The notes under the pieces: generated by a model
Seen by the model: the letters and a program-made list of their open reading frames with translations, nothing else
Databases searched by the model: none
What the model was told of the DNA's origin: nothing
Origin: Allacma fusca
Taxonomy: Eukaryota > Arthropoda > Collembola > Symphypleona > Sminthuridae
Direction: 5' to 3'
NCBI GenBank assembly: GCA_947179485.1
Contig: OX359247.1
Span: forward strand, 61,477,131-61,541,130
Length of the DNA stretch: 64,000 nucleotides
Shown here: piece by piece, positions 46,783 to 61,871 of the stretch
Layout of the letters: every line of letters starts with the position of its first letter
Position numbering within the stretch: position 1 is the first letter of the stretch
Program-made: the position numbers and the translations under genes

Positions 46783-49248
46783 TCATGTACGAACACTCTT
46801 AGGTGTGGACACTCTATCCAACTGGGCAAACACATTGCGAAGGTCCTGAAACTCAGGGTCAGATTCTTCATCGGATTCAAATTCCTCGTAAGAACCAGCT
46901 CCAACTGTTCCAAACTTTTCAATCTGCTTCTTGGCATCACCATATGCATATGACATGCTCTTAATGTCCGCAACACGAAGCCTCTGGAATTCCAAAACAC
47001 AGTTTATTGTTAGTGAGTTAAAAACATTTGGTATTATAAGTAACTACTAAAAGAACTACTACAAATACGTTAAGAATGAATGAAAAATGCAAATGAACTG
47101 CAATATTTAAAATTTAAATCCTTACCTCCGCCACGTTCCTAAGCATTGCCATCTTGCTGAACTCGTAAAGTGATCGAAGTCCCCACTCATACGTCGACTT
47201 CTCTTGATTTCCTTTAGTTTTGGTGAACTCACGTACGTATAAGTATTGCTTCGAAACATATTCCTACAAAGCACAACAGGGTCTATCTATACACACGAAA
47301 TCGACTGAATGTATGCATTGCTTTATGATAAAATCCTGTTAAGGACTTTACACATGAAATGTTATGAGCATCTGACAATAAATACACGAAACACAGGATT
47401 GGCACCCTTTAACTTTTGGGTTTCCCCAACTCAGACGCACTCCTATCGAGTGCTTTTAGTATTTTTGCGGAAACACCTAACAGGGTAGCCCCTAGAAGAA
47501 AGGTTACGACTGTTGTGAAAATTCAAACATGTGGCTAATTCTTATTAAATTTTGCTTGTACAGACCCACAGTATGGTTAAGATAATCTCAAGTGTAAACA
47601 AACTGAAGAGAAAAGTAAAATAATATTCCAGAAGCCTTACGTTTCTGAGGAATTTTTCAAACTGTTCTTCTTCTGGACATATTTCCTGAAACTGCATTTT
47701 GCACAGAATTGCCCAAAGTCGATCTGGAGCAAAAACAAAACACAAAACACCTTTCACAAAATAATTTACATCTGCATCCCGACGATAAGACCGGAGCCAA
47801 ACCTGCGCCTAATGGAGTTCCTCCGATGTAAATCGAAGTTAGAATTAGAGCCAGGAAATTCCTAATAGGATCAATCTCCCTTTCTTCAAGGCCATAGGCA
47901 ACGTCTACGGGCAAGCGACTTATAAGGATGTAAGAATCGAACTCCAAATTTTTGGACTTAGCTTCTTCGAAACCAATAAGTTCCATCAGGAAAGTCTAAA
48001 TAATATGTGAGTCATTGTTCATGCTGCAATTATTACACAAATACAGAATAAATAGACAAGTTGAAGAAAGCGTACATCTTTTAATATTTTCTGAACTTGC
48101 ATCAATATCAAAGGAAAGTCCTTTCTCTGACCGCACATTGCTTCCCGTGTCAATTCCACCCTACTGAAAGGAACCAATCTGTTCTGCCGAACCAGAAGGT
48201 AGATAAGCGTGTTTTCAACCAAAACAGGAATCGGCATTCCTGTTTCTTCATCGCCAACAACCTCTCTTACAATGTTTTTTCTACGGCTATTCTCATTCAA
48301 CTGACTTTGACTTTGAGATCCATCTTCACTACTCTCACCTTCATCTGAATCGTTTTCCTAAATAAGTAATAGCAAAAAATATATTTTAATAACGTTCTTC
48401 AATGGAAGGAATATTGTGTATTATTTTCAAAACACCCTACTTTGTAATATCTAATTATATATCTGATGGTCCTATGAAATGAAGGTACTAACCTCATCAG
48501 TTACTACAATGAATCCACCACGCTTTCTACCTTTAGAGACAGGTGCACTTTTCCTGGCCGGTTTCCCTCCGACTGACCTTCTCTTTCTCGGTGTTTCTTC
48601 CGAGGAACTGGCGGACGATACCTTCTTAATAATGATTGAAAAAAAACCAATTTCGCTACTGCATTGTAACTCATGAATCATCCATATTTTAAAATAATTT
48701 TGTATTTAACTACATTAATAACAGTTAACTCCTAATTTATATTGATCCCATGTCCACCTGTTCTTTTGAACACCCAATAACATACCCCAATACCCTTTAA
48801 TCAACGAGGAGATAATACCTTACAGAGAGAAAAAACATAGATAGAATATTATATGTAGTACAATATTCTACAATCCTTGGGAAACACATGAGATTAAACG
48901 ACCCACTTCTGGATTGTTGAAACCAACTACCCGACGAACCCTGACACTGGCTGTTATTATGAATACCCACAGAAAAAAGAAATAGTTCAAGAACTTCACA
49001 CGTACATGTACCCTCCCCTTGACAGTCAGGACCCTGTGCCCCTTCCGAAGCTGGCTAGTCCGAGGTCGCTTGACCTTTGGCCCCTCCGGAGATTCATCCG
49101 AATTAAGCTGGGACTGAGATCCACTTTGCGAGAAACTACTACGGGCAGGAGTGTTGGAGTGTTGGAGACCTCTTGATTTCGCCCCCTGACTTCTGGATCC
49201 CCCGGGTTGATTTGACCCCCTTCCATTGTAACTCCGTCCGGGATGCAT
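46783..49248 (-). CDS. NSMCE3: SMC5/6 complex subunit NSMCE3 (MAGE family)
   Basis: Seven exons join in phase to 421 residues: 49012-49248 (ATG), 48493-48624, 48076-48357, 47803-47995, 47641-47723, 47126-47263 and 46783-46983. The first 150 residues are Ser/Gln/Lys-rich and probably disordered. A MAGE homology domain follows: VLVENTLIYLLVRQNRLVPF, ILMQVQKILKD, FDSYILISRLP, NFLALILTSIYIGGTP, DRLWAILCKM and STYEWGLRSLYEFSKMAMLR. The tail is acidic (EEFESDEESDPEFQD). NSMCE3 pairs with NSMCE1 (a RING ligase) and NSMCE4 in the SMC5/6 DNA-repair complex. A single MAGE gene outside mammals is normally the NSMCE3 ortholog, which is why I choose that name. It is longer than the human 304 residues at the N-terminus. 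Confidence 0.85.
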
Positions 49249-52200
49249 CCTCGATTTCGCCTTTCAACTTAAAGCCGGAATAATAACCAGTTTCATTATT
49301 AAATTCAGAATCATTGATGACGTGTGACATTATAGAAAGGAATTCATTCACATTCTACAAAATACATATAATTAATTAATCCTTTGCAAAGTTTCCAGCT
49401 CTGCCCTTCTTGAGATACAAGGGTTAACTAAAATAGTTCCTTCATATAGATGACTACAGAACGGCTAGTTCAAATAGTTTTTTTTAAATTGACTACAAAC
49501 AAAATAACTACATTTATGTGACGGATTATTCCTTAAAATAATTATTATTTAAAATGTTAATATATGTAATACGTGCTTATACGCTTCTTGGAAATTACAT
49601 ACTTACGTGGGGAACACGGCGATTGATATATTTAATCACACTTTGACCTATATTCAGTTTTTAAGTCAGCCCTTCGCCTCAATTTGATCTTGTACAAAGA
49701 ACAATGTGCAACATTCAATAAAATTGTAGAATAATTAATTACATGGATACGCAATGGTAAAACACGCTTTAACGTACAGAACTATTCCCACCTCCCTCTC
49801 CGAACGCCAATAATTAAGTATCGCAAAGCGTTAGCGAAACGGTTAGTCAAAATTTGTCACACGCATGCTTAAGTACGTATGTACATATATGTGCTGGGGA
49901 GCATGAGCATGGGTTCGATTCCTATCTGCATCTGTCCCTATTGGTTTCTGTTAAATATGTAGCAAAGGCAGCAAAACTAGCTCTGTATTTCGCAAATACA
50001 AAAATTTATTTCAGCGCTCTCGCGCCTGCCAAGAGACAAGAGACCGTCTGTCTTATGTAATAGCATTTGATCTATTGGGAAAAAAATATTTAGCCAATAT
50101 GCCATGTACTATCCCCAACGTTATTATTCCTTTTATAACAAAACCCTTTCATTACAAGAGTATTTTGCTCCGTCAGGTCAGGGGCCAGGGGTGCCTTTAT
50201 GAAGAGAGTATACAATACACTCTGCTTAAAGAAGTATGTAATAAAAGGTATTGCGTGAGCAGTGTAAGGATTTCACATTTCACGCCGCAACAATAGGCTG
50301 TAAGTAATTTGTTTGAAGATAAGAGTATCTGTATAGCGTGTGTAGACGTAGTTTTCCCCAAGAGATGAACTTGAGCAGATGAGGAGACTTGTCAAAATAG
50401 CTCGAAAGGTATGTGTATATTTGGATGCTAAATGATTTGGGATGCGGAAAGTAAGTCGACGCAGACCGTTATGCCCACATTGAAGGAGGATGAGCGGAGA
50501 GTCGGCTACTTGGTTATACTTACATGTGTCTGACACGGATTCCCTTCCTCAGCTCGACATCCCATACCATTCCTCCTCCAACAACAATAACAGTCAAAAT
50601 GAATGGCAAACCTCAGCTCGTAAAAGTCAGTCACAGACCGGCATGAGCTCTTCAGACACTAACAATAAACTCAATCCTCACAACTTTTGTCAGTTTTTTT
50701 TAACAAAATCCGGAAACAGTGCTTTGACTTCCAAAAACAGTTTTTTGCTGTGAGCAAAATACAGATAATTATATGTAAGTTATAAATTATGTGTAAAGAT
50801 TTCTCATGCACTGTGCCAGAATTTTGCTCAGAAAGTCTCCAGGTGTTAGGAAAGCGTCCTTGAATGTTTTCTTCCAAATCCAAGGTAAGGAAAAATTGTA
50901 CTTTTTTATTTTGTATTATTTTGTCAGCTGGCAATAGCAGTCAGCCACAAGCTCATATTATCATGACATGACTTGCATACAGTTTTTAATTTTTGAATGA
51001 TTAAAATATAAGGTACAAAAACGGGTAGTGTTTTAGTACATAAATACAAAATGGGTTCATTCTCAATTTATTTTTGGTTTATTTTGCACTAACGTTCCTG
51101 AATGCTTCAAAAATTACTGGGATTAATAATAATTTTATTATTGTATGAATTATAAGCGCTGTACTTATATAATAAGAAGCCAGCACAGTGAGCACAGTAC
51201 ACCTTTTGCTATAAGAGCATCTAACAATTTTAACATTTAAGTAAGAGCTATTAAAGGAAACAACGTTTGTCTGCATGACATTAAGTATTTGAGATGTTCT
51301 TTAAGGGAGCTCTCGTTATAAGGAACACCCGGTCCCGCCATCCTTGTACACAATTCTTGAGGGATTATGCTTACCACAACAGGTGTTAAAAGTGAGGGAC
51401 CAAAATCTCCGAGTATCTTATTTAATGATAACTTCTGTACAATAAAGTGCCTTGAAGAAAGAGAGCACCATAAAATAATACACTACAAACATTTGTGTCA
51501 TGAAACTTAACCCACCAAAGGTATGTACTTTTGCTGTTTCCTAATTCCTAATCACAGATGATATCTGATTGTGAGCTCTAAATTAGCACACATTTGGCTT
51601 AAAATATTACCAACAACATGGAATTTTTTTGAAATAATAATTAATCCTCCACTTGTCAGCTGCTATTATGCATGTTAAAGTGCATGCAATGGTTTATTAC
51701 GCTCTAACGTGGGTTATCAAGCGATTCATGTCCAACTATACAGTATTTATATTTAAGTACTTTCCAGTTGGTAGTCGAAGCAAAACTGAAGCCAGCTACT
51801 TCCTGAGATTTTACAGTGGTTTTGTTGATTTTTAGGGTAGAATTTAGAGCTGTACAGGGTGGATCATACAATGTGCTCTCAACTCAGAGACTCAGAGAGC
51901 TCATCCAAGATTGTATTCCGTAGGTGGTGGGGAATGTCGTTCAGGATTTTCTAAAATTTGTTTTATTGAATATTTGGGGTTCCAAACCTGAAGAAAATTT
52001 GGGATATTTTAAGGGCTTCGTAATTATACCAAATTTTGTTTCTACATTACTGTTATACTTTTTCAAAAAAATATACACTTCAGAACTTCTGGCGTCCTCT
52101 AACTTCAAATATTAACCTGGGTCAATGAAACTTTCAAAAAAATTTAGAAGCTACAAGCTTGGGGGAATGCAACTGCCATTATGTGGGCAAGAGGTGTAAA

Positions 52201-53284
52201 TCTAACGAACCACCCTAATACTTGATGGGTGCAGTGACAAACCACCGTGAGCGTGAAAAGGACTCACAATTACAACTTCCGTCTCTGTAATAAGTAACTA
52301 ACTGTAACTGCTTGTAAGGTTTACATTTTACAATTGGATTAACAGCATAACATTAGAATTTTATAATAAACACATAAAATGGAGTACATATACCTTACAA
52401 TAAGCATAATTGATATAATAAGTGCATACTAAATAATTATACGAGAAATAAAATAGTAAGCATTTTAATATTTTAATAGATACATTTCTTATACGTACTT
52501 CATCTGCTGTTGTGAAGAGATTTTAGTTATCACTTACTTTTGTGTTAATTTTTGCTGCAAATAAACCTATGAATTTCCAATTCTGTGCATATGCATTGCA
52601 TGTGAGTTGTGAGGAAATAACCCCTGTCGTCAGTATTGTGCCATGTATGTATTCTTTAAATAATTCATATTAACTAAATCATACAAAAAACGGATCAATC
52701 AACATATAAATATTGTTTGGGATATTATCTTCTCGCGTGAAATATTAACGAGTTGAGAAAGCTGTAAGATTTAGTTCGGAAGTGTGATTGAGCTTCACAA
52801 CCGGTTGTCTTCAATCTCCCATCATTCACTGAAGCAGTGAAAGTGGGGTAGTTCGTCCAAAACCTGTTTTGTCTCACCTTGCCCCATAGACGTATTAATT
52901 ATAAATGCAAACTTTGCTTGAACGTGATTCACGAATTCTCCCTCGTGTGGGGTGGTATAGTTTTAAATGCAATTTTCCTTTACGAAGGATCGAATGTTAG
53001 CAATTGCACTAGAGTTTCTTACGATCATAAAATTCCTTGCTGGTATTGCAAATCCTGACCTCAATTAAAAGCCGTTCTTGACTTCCCTTGCACGCTTACG
53101 TCGAGATCAGATGGAAGTAGAAGGAAAAGCAAATGCTCACATCTCTGTTAATTCACTTGCATTTCCTCATATCCTCGCGTTCAGTTCACAGTTAGAAAGA
53201 AGCATTGTGTTGAGATAAACGACAAGCTAAATTTCCTAAATATTCAATTTTCTAATTGTCTAGAATTATTCCCAACTTACTGTA
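49249..53284. other. 4-kb gene-free region
   Basis: I see no exon-like stretch with a recognisable domain. A GGTTCGATTCC word (49912-49922) with an upstream TAGCGAAACGG (49832-49842) resembles Pol III box B and box A, but the 80-base spacing is too long for a tRNA. ORFs at 50490-50753 (+) and 50671-50934 (-) overlap each other and lack support. The region just before 53285 probably holds the promoter of the next gene. Confidence 0.4.
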
Positions 53285-53732
53285 ATGAATAAAAAAGGAG
53301 ATCGACTCGTGTCTCGGAAGGATTTTGAAGAGGAACAGAATAATAATGTGTCCCGTGTGCATTCCAAGGAGTCACGCCGAGTGTGGGAAAGAATACCGGG
53401 AATTCAAAAAGTAGTCCGGATATTTTCAGGGAAATCGGGGTGAGACTTAGACAATTTTATTTTATTCGTAGATATTGAAATGTTTAATACTAATTATGTA
53501 CATCAGAAGAATTTCCTGTGTTTACGTCCGACATATCATTAGCATTTGTTCAATTCCAGGATGTTCGCGTATACAACAGAGCTATGGGATCAGAACTGGG
53601 AAATCGGGAGGAGGGAATGAAACTGTATCAAAAATGACTCACAAAAGTGACAGTGAAGCTGACTGTGAGCGTACTGACAATGAGTCAATTGCAACTGAAA
53701 GTGAAGACCAATACTATACTATACAGAGATGA
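53285..53732 (+). CDS. Small two-exon gene, reading frame of exon 2 unresolved
   Basis: Exon 1 (53285-53439) opens with an ATG and encodes about 51 charged residues (MNKKGDRLVSRKDFEEEQ, then SRRVWERIPGIQKVVRIF) before a strong GG/GTGAGA donor. A good acceptor (TTCCAG) ends at 53559. Direct joining gives a short tail ending at 53620. The neighbouring frame, open to 53732, has a coding-like acidic Ser-rich composition (SDSEADCERTDNESIATESE). All frames are open for a while, so the true join is not decided. No family recognised. Confidence 0.4.
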
Positions 53733-54195
53733 TTAGACTGCCTTTTTTTCTGAATGTTCTACTATAAAACAGAAATAATAGTCCATGCATACACTTATGC
53801 AAATAGAGTAAATATATACAATTGTATGCATGTAGACACTTGAACTTGGAAATCCACAATCCATATGGTTCCCCATCCAGAAACATTTAACTTAGCATTC
53901 TATAACTATTGCTGTCAATTGTTAAGCAATAGAAATAAGTACTACTCTTACTATCTGTATAAATACATGGCTATCATTTCTGGCTGGAAGGCTGGTAATA
54001 AAGTAAAAATTAATTATTTGTGAATTATAATAAAGATCAAGGATAATAGTTTATTCTGAAACACTCTGCCCGGTAAATTTACAAGCTTTTTTTTATACTG
54101 ATTAATGCCTAAACAACCTTCAAATTTTCTTGTTCTTGAAATACTGTCGTAAAAATACAGGCATCAAAAACCTAGAAATGTATCAAACCCTGGTA
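53733..54195. other. Convergent 3' region
   Basis: AT-rich sequence between the small gene (+) and EMC4 (-). AATAAA-like signals are present. Nothing else is seen. Confidence 0.45.
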
Positions 54196-54821
54196 CTAAA
54201 ACAACGAAAGACCACCCCCGTAAAATTCCATTCGCTCCTGCGGCTCCACAAAAGCCAGCCAATCTGACGCGTGTGTAGGGAGCAAGCCCATGGACTGACA
54301 TTTGTACAACGCCACTCCCAAGTTGACTAAATTTCCTAAGCAGAAAACTAACTTCTGAACCAAATGATGACTTCCTTCGATCATTTTAAAAGCGGAAGCT
54401 ATTGACAACATAGCTTTGATCGGTCGCATAAACAGCATCCCCACCATCATTATAGGAAAGATTGAGATAGAATTCCCAGCCATGTACATCAAAAACAAAT
54501 TCATTGGAACCTGGAAACGTGGTTTATAAAAAAAAACATGTAATACAACTTCATTTTCCCTTCCAGTTTCCCCACTAAACGTTTTATGGCTATTTAGAAT
54601 CATACCTGCTTTATAGGACCAAGGGCAAAGTCCCAGGAACGTTTCACAATTAAGTTTGGATCAACTTCCCGAGTCGTTTCGGTATGATGAAATGACACAC
54701 TAGAATTGTAGCCTGGAGGATTTGCGATGTCACTTGGCCTACTTTTGGGTGTGTAGTCAAGAGCCCATCTGAAACGCTTTGAACTAGCTTTGACTTGATT
54801 ATCTCGATTCGCCATGTTCAA
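54196..54821 (-). CDS. EMC4: ER membrane protein complex subunit 4
   Basis: Two exons, 54606-54821 and 54196-54510, join in phase to 176 residues (human 183). Family signatures: [10 protein letters not shown], a conserved [15 protein letters not shown] across the splice, [18 protein letters not shown] (first membrane segment), a second hydrophobic segment [16 protein letters not shown], then [18 protein letters not shown] near the end. EMC4 is part of the EMC insertase for tail-anchored and multi-pass membrane proteins in the ER. A second ATG two codons in could also start the protein. Confidence 0.95.
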
Positions 54822-56473
54822 AATTTCTGTAAAATAAGAATTATCTTATTAAAATAATCATGAGATTTCAACTAAAGTGAAGACTACACTTAACTATTAA
54901 CTCAATAATTTCAATACACGTGAATACTTGAGTACGTATAACCATGCATTTAATACAATAATAACAATGAACCGTGACACGTGAACATCGTGAATTGTGC
55001 TGAGCAATGGAAATTGCAAATCATGAAAGAAAAAACATGCGGAGTGAGTTTTCACTCTAACCGACCTTTTCCAACGTCAGAGCAGACTTTCAGTAAATGT
55101 TTTATTTTCACTTTTTTTGTAAACTTTCACAACTCACGTTCCTTTCGAACAGGTCAAGGGGTTAGGAGAACACTGGCAGCAATATTTGTATTTTAACTTT
55201 GTGATATTGCGACTAATGAGTGACTTTCGTCGTTCACTATTTTCCGTCCTAACTTTTTGTTAATTTTTCCACTTTAACACTTTTCAAATTGGGAGCGGTA
55301 AATTGTTTAAAAGGCTTAATTGGATTCAACTGAAGAGCGGGAATCTTATCCTTCGGAATGGATTCCAAAATCAAGAAAAAAACAAGTGTACCTATACGTG
55401 GGCAACTAGTAACAAGGTCCACCATCGCCGACTACACCAAGTAGTAACAAGAACATCAAAAAAGTTCAATCCAATAATTTTGTATTTTTGGTACCCGAAA
55501 TCAAGTCTTGAAACTATTTCGAATAAACAATCTGGGACGTGCGTGACAGCTCTTCCCGCAAAGTAAAACAAAGAAGAGTTGTACACTTTTGAAAGAGCTT
55601 TGTAAGTACCAACTTAACCTAACGCTTGCTTAAACCCAACCTAAGTTAAAACAAAATGTATTAAGCTGCGTCTTCTCCTGGATTCACTACTTATTGTGTC
55701 TACAATAATTTCTCACCTTGATTCTGCAAGGCTGTTTGGTACATGTACCTATCGGAGTCTAAGCCACAATTTATTATTATTTATTATAATTTCTCACCTG
55801 CGTTTCCCAATATAACCTACATTGCTAAATTTACTGCCATACTTGTAAATATTCTGAAAATAACAGATAGAAAATTTTCTTTAGTGGTATATCTTATCCT
55901 GGTATTTACTCTTTGGCTTTTTGAGTTTTAGAAAATAGTGTCAACACCAATCCCTGGGATTTTCAAAAACAAATCGGGCCCTTGGTAAGCTTAGCTTTGA
56001 GCCTGGTTATGTAGCTTATTTTCAGTTTATATGCATTGTTAGGTGACCCTAGACAAATCCTTAAAAGAATTTGTTCTAATGATTAATTACACATGACATC
56101 AGGACCACAGACAGGTAGCCTATCACATAATCTCTGGGATATTGATAAAATTATGCGAGACATGTAAAGTGAATTGCTGTCGCTGCGCGGTGAATATGAA
56201 TTACATTCCACATGTGCACACAGCAGACACACACAGTTGCAGTAGTTGCACTATACTGTGCATTTGTGCAATGCAAACCGGGTAACTCATAGTTCAAGTG
56301 TCTCGCATGTTACGTTTTTAATTTGTTTTTTAGTTGTAGTTTGATCGTACTGGACGCTATCGAAATACTGGTTGATGTCTCAAGCTCTATCTCTTTTCCA
56401 GCTTATGTTTGTTTTCGGTTTTATTCCTATTTGAGAAATAGGTGTATTTTTGTTGTGACAGAGAATGAAACAA
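54822..56473. other. Divergent intergenic region
   Basis: It lies between the EMC4 start (-) and the QTRT2 start (+), so it should hold both promoters. Small ORFs at 54981-55196, 55303-55566 and 56323-56601 have no domain; the last overlaps QTRT2 exon 1 in another frame. Confidence 0.5.
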
Positions 56474-58153
<1,680 letters not shown>

Positions 58154-60179
58154 TATCTAATATATTGTATATTTTTGATTGTGTTTAATTATTTTATATT
58201 GGCAGCGATTTTGTAGTATGTGTATATTGTGTAGTGTAGCTGCGGCTATTAAAAGGAACTGATTATCTTCCTAATTCTGTAAGCAAACAGTATGTATTTG
58301 TAATTGCCGCAGTTAAAAATCGTTGCTATAATCTTCTAATATCTCTTCTCCAAACTTAAGATGTATACGTTTGTGGATGTGTGTTTTTTATGAATGACAT
58401 TTTACGGACAATGATGTTCGGCACTATAATCTTGCCATGGAGATGAAGGTGAAATACTTTCACCACTTTCTTCTGCTCTTAGAACCAGAGGATGGTATGG
58501 CTTTATGAAAGCATACACCAGTTCCTTGTACCAGAGTACACTTGTGAGAATAAATGTGATACGTCAAGTCGGTCAAATATAGTGTTTTTCAAAAATTATT
58601 GCAGAATTGCTAGTATTTTATCATTTTAAGTTAAGGATTGTTCAACCTTACCTCTTTTACTACACTTATTCTTGAGAAAGCTTGTTTTGAGATTTTTTTG
58701 AAACACATTTTTTAGTTCCATGTTGTAGTCCCACGTGTCAAACCTATAGTTTTCATATTTAACTCAAATACACATGCTTTCTTACATATTCACAAGTACA
58801 TACATGAAATCCGTAATTGACTGAAGTAATTACCTATGTACATAGCATTGATGATCTCACATATCAACGTATCTGCTGGAGAAGAAAGTTTTGAACAAGA
58901 ACTCTGAAGAGGTAGTAATGTCTTGTCATTTGCTAAATTGTTTTCCGAATAGCAAATGTTTTGGTAATTTTTATGCCTAATGTGCCCATTAAGCTGGTTT
59001 GTCATGCCGAAAGGTTGTTAGGAAGGTAGGATTAAGGTTGAATCTCCCTAAACTGGAGATGCAAATGGGGAAGACAATGTTAACTAAGCTAGTCAATTTG
59101 CAATAGATTCTGTAACTAGTGACTTCTGTTCTTCTGCACCCTTTTGATTTCCGGCTTATTTGCATTCTCACTAAACGTACCTTGATTATTATTACAGTGA
59201 GGTTAACTCTTTTTATTTATCAAATAAATCTAGCCTTACTGAAACATCAGACTGCCTCGACTTTTTCCCATTATACATGAAAGTTCCCTCGTGAATATTT
59301 GCCAAGAACAACTTGTGGCAAAATATTTTTGGAACGTCTAATCACTAAGACTCACATTATAAGCTTCATAATTACCTAGAATGTTAAAAAGGAATACTCA
59401 TCATGTAGATTAGATTATTTTAGCATACTTTCGTAACTAGTGTTTTTATTGACATTGAATGCATGGATGATTTCAGCATAAGTTTTGGCTCGAGATGATA
59501 AAAACGATTACAAAATTTGGAACGGTATACTTCAGCTTATACATTTTGATAATAATTATCGAAGGTCCACTGAACGCAGGGTGATTATAATTTAAAGTCT
59601 TATTTCTGCTCTTATCACTAATTATAATATCTACATTTTATTATATTTAAGTATTTATAATTACGTACATATTACAATAAAAAGTGAGCCACTACATGTT
59701 TTGTAGTGAGGATTCAGTTACAACATCCTCAGACAGTGGTTTTCTCTCAACACAAAACAACTCCGAAAGTTTGATTACAGCATACACAACAACACAACTC
59801 AAATAATGAGACTTGGAAATAAAAATCCATTAATGACTTTTGATCGCTCAGTCTGAATAAAATTCGCAGATTCTCTTAAATTAATATCCATTTCATTGCA
59901 CTCACAATTTCAGATCTCCGTATATTTGTCGGAAAACTGGGGCTGTCAATCAACTGGAAGAAAACTCAGGAATCTCGGCACAACACAATCCCCCAACCCA
60001 TATTGGAAATGTACCTTTAACTCAACTCTGCTGAAAAACTTATGTTGAATATCATGAGTACAAATAGCCTTCCCCACTGTGGGGTTTGAGTAAATAGTAA
60101 TAATTAATTATTAACATTATTGTTATTATTATTATAGTCTAAGCGTGGATGATGGATTTTGACAATTTATCAAACATGA
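58154..60179. other. Convergent intergenic region
   Basis: Two kb between QTRT2 (+) and BPNT2 (-). Several AATAAA signals lie near both ends. The small ORFs at 58790-59171 lack support. No repeat or RNA gene was recognised. Confidence 0.5.
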
Positions 60180-61871
60180 TTAAGACTCAATGTAGAGTGG
60201 AGATTCCTTGAACTTGTCAGATAACTCGGATGACTTGATGTAGGCCAGGATGCCTTTGGAGTTCATTGGGTCGGTGTCAGGAGAGTAGTCCAGTTTCTCT
60301 CCATTCAGAGTGACCATTGTTCCTTCAAGAGCGTTCAGGATAGCATTTCCAGCGCAAAGATCCCACTTCTTGATGTTAGTCACATGTAAGTAAGCGTCGG
60401 CGTTGCCTTTTATCACTTCCAGTACTTTGTAACCTAAGGAAAAAAATGTTTAAAGTAGTACCTTGAAATTAGTGAAATTCATATGTATGAAAATGTAAAA
60501 CTAAGGAATAAAATAATTAAATTACAGGAGTTTGAAATTAAATTCTATCTGTGTTAAATCTGAATAGGGAGTAATTTTCTAATTTTCATCGAATAGTTAT
60601 TTATATCTATAGCATATTTATGTTTTCATGATTATTTAAACACCTGCTCCAGCTGCAGTTTTGATTTCAAAGGTTTGTTTTGATCCTAGAATTTGTTCAG
60701 TGAGGTTGCGGACGGACCCCGCGTGGGATCGTGAGACTACAATTTTAGTCGGGCTCTTACTCACAGTGGAACCTTTCTCTTCACTCTTCTCTGATTTCTT
60801 AGCTACATCCAAATTTTGTGAGTGCCCGTAACCCACGATTGCCCAATACGTCTGTACTGGAGGAAAGGGTTTATGAATGACCCCAATTATCGGCACCCCC
60901 TTTACCGCCACGCATACCATCGTTGTCACATACTCCAGGAGATTCTCTACACAAGTTAATTATGCGTGTTTTCTCAAAGTTATACCAAAATGTTATACAA
61001 AGATTTTGTAACGATCCAGCTGATTATAAAATGCAATTCCATTGATTTGAAATTACCCGTGTATTCTTGAGTAGCATCCAGAGGATCGATCCAGACGGAG
61101 ATGTCCTCAGCCGAGATATTTGTATCACCAATGACAATATTGGAAATTTCATTATTAACATTCGTTGGCACTTCTATATCCCGGGTATCTGTATTTGCCA
61201 TGTGTTCTTCCGAGATCACCTACAAGCAAGGACGTTTTTCATAATTAATTAATTCCTTTAGAGTCCGGCAAATAAATAATTTGACCAGTGCAACATTGAA
61301 GCGTACTTTAACTTGAGGAAAGGCCTTTCTGAGTCCATAGTACATGACTCGATGGGACCGGAAGTCACCCTGCGTTACCCTGTCCTGCGCCCCTTCTTTT
61401 GTTTTTCCTAGAAAGTAACAATAAACAAACAATATTTTACATTCATTTCATAAACAATCTCCGCGTAAACATTCAATTTGATTTGGGTATAATATCTATT
61501 TATGTATTTGCATTTATTGAACTCTTTGAAATTCAATCCTACAGTAGGAACTTGAGATTTGCATAAAGCCAAAATAACACAAGAGCCCGACCTTTGACCT
61601 GCTGTCCCAAGTCATTCGAGCTAGCTCGGACTTGTACAACTTCTTGACCTCCTCGCTCTGCGACATCCACCGCCGCAATCAAAAGAGATTTTGCACTAAT
61701 ATTGCTGCCGTCGTTGATTGCCTTCTTGAGGAACTTCGTTGAGGTGAGAGGTGAGGAGCTGTTCGAGGAGCTCTTGTGAGTGTTATAGGTGAAGAGGAGG
61801 AGCAGAATGGCGAGTGCCAGCAGAATGGAAATCCCGCATTTGTTTATTCGTACGGCACCTCCGAAATTCAT
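60180..61871 (-). CDS. BPNT2: Golgi 3'(2'),5'-bisphosphate nucleotidase (gPAPP)
   Basis: Five exons join in phase: 61592-61871 (ATG), 61307-61407, 61057-61219, 60644-60946 and 60180-60433, giving 366 residues (human 359). A signal-anchor segment ([16 protein letters not shown]) lies at residues about 13-28. Metal-binding motifs of the lithium-sensitive inositol-phosphatase fold are intact: [17 protein letters not shown] across a splice, and [27 protein letters not shown] is also typical. The enzyme removes PAP left by sulfotransferases in the Golgi lumen. It is called BPNT2/IMPAD1 rather than cytosolic BPNT1 because of the anchor. Confidence 0.94.

Noticed and set aside
49832-49925. Box A-like and box B-like words suggesting a tRNA or tRNA-derived SINE
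   Set aside because: Box B is a perfect match and a T-arm can be folded, but the boxes are 80 bases apart (45 expected), the acceptor ends do not pair, and no poly(T) stop or SINE tail is evident.
50490-50934. Two overlapping 87-codon ORFs on opposite strands
   Set aside because: Neither has a family signature or a convincing exon border; probably chance ORFs.
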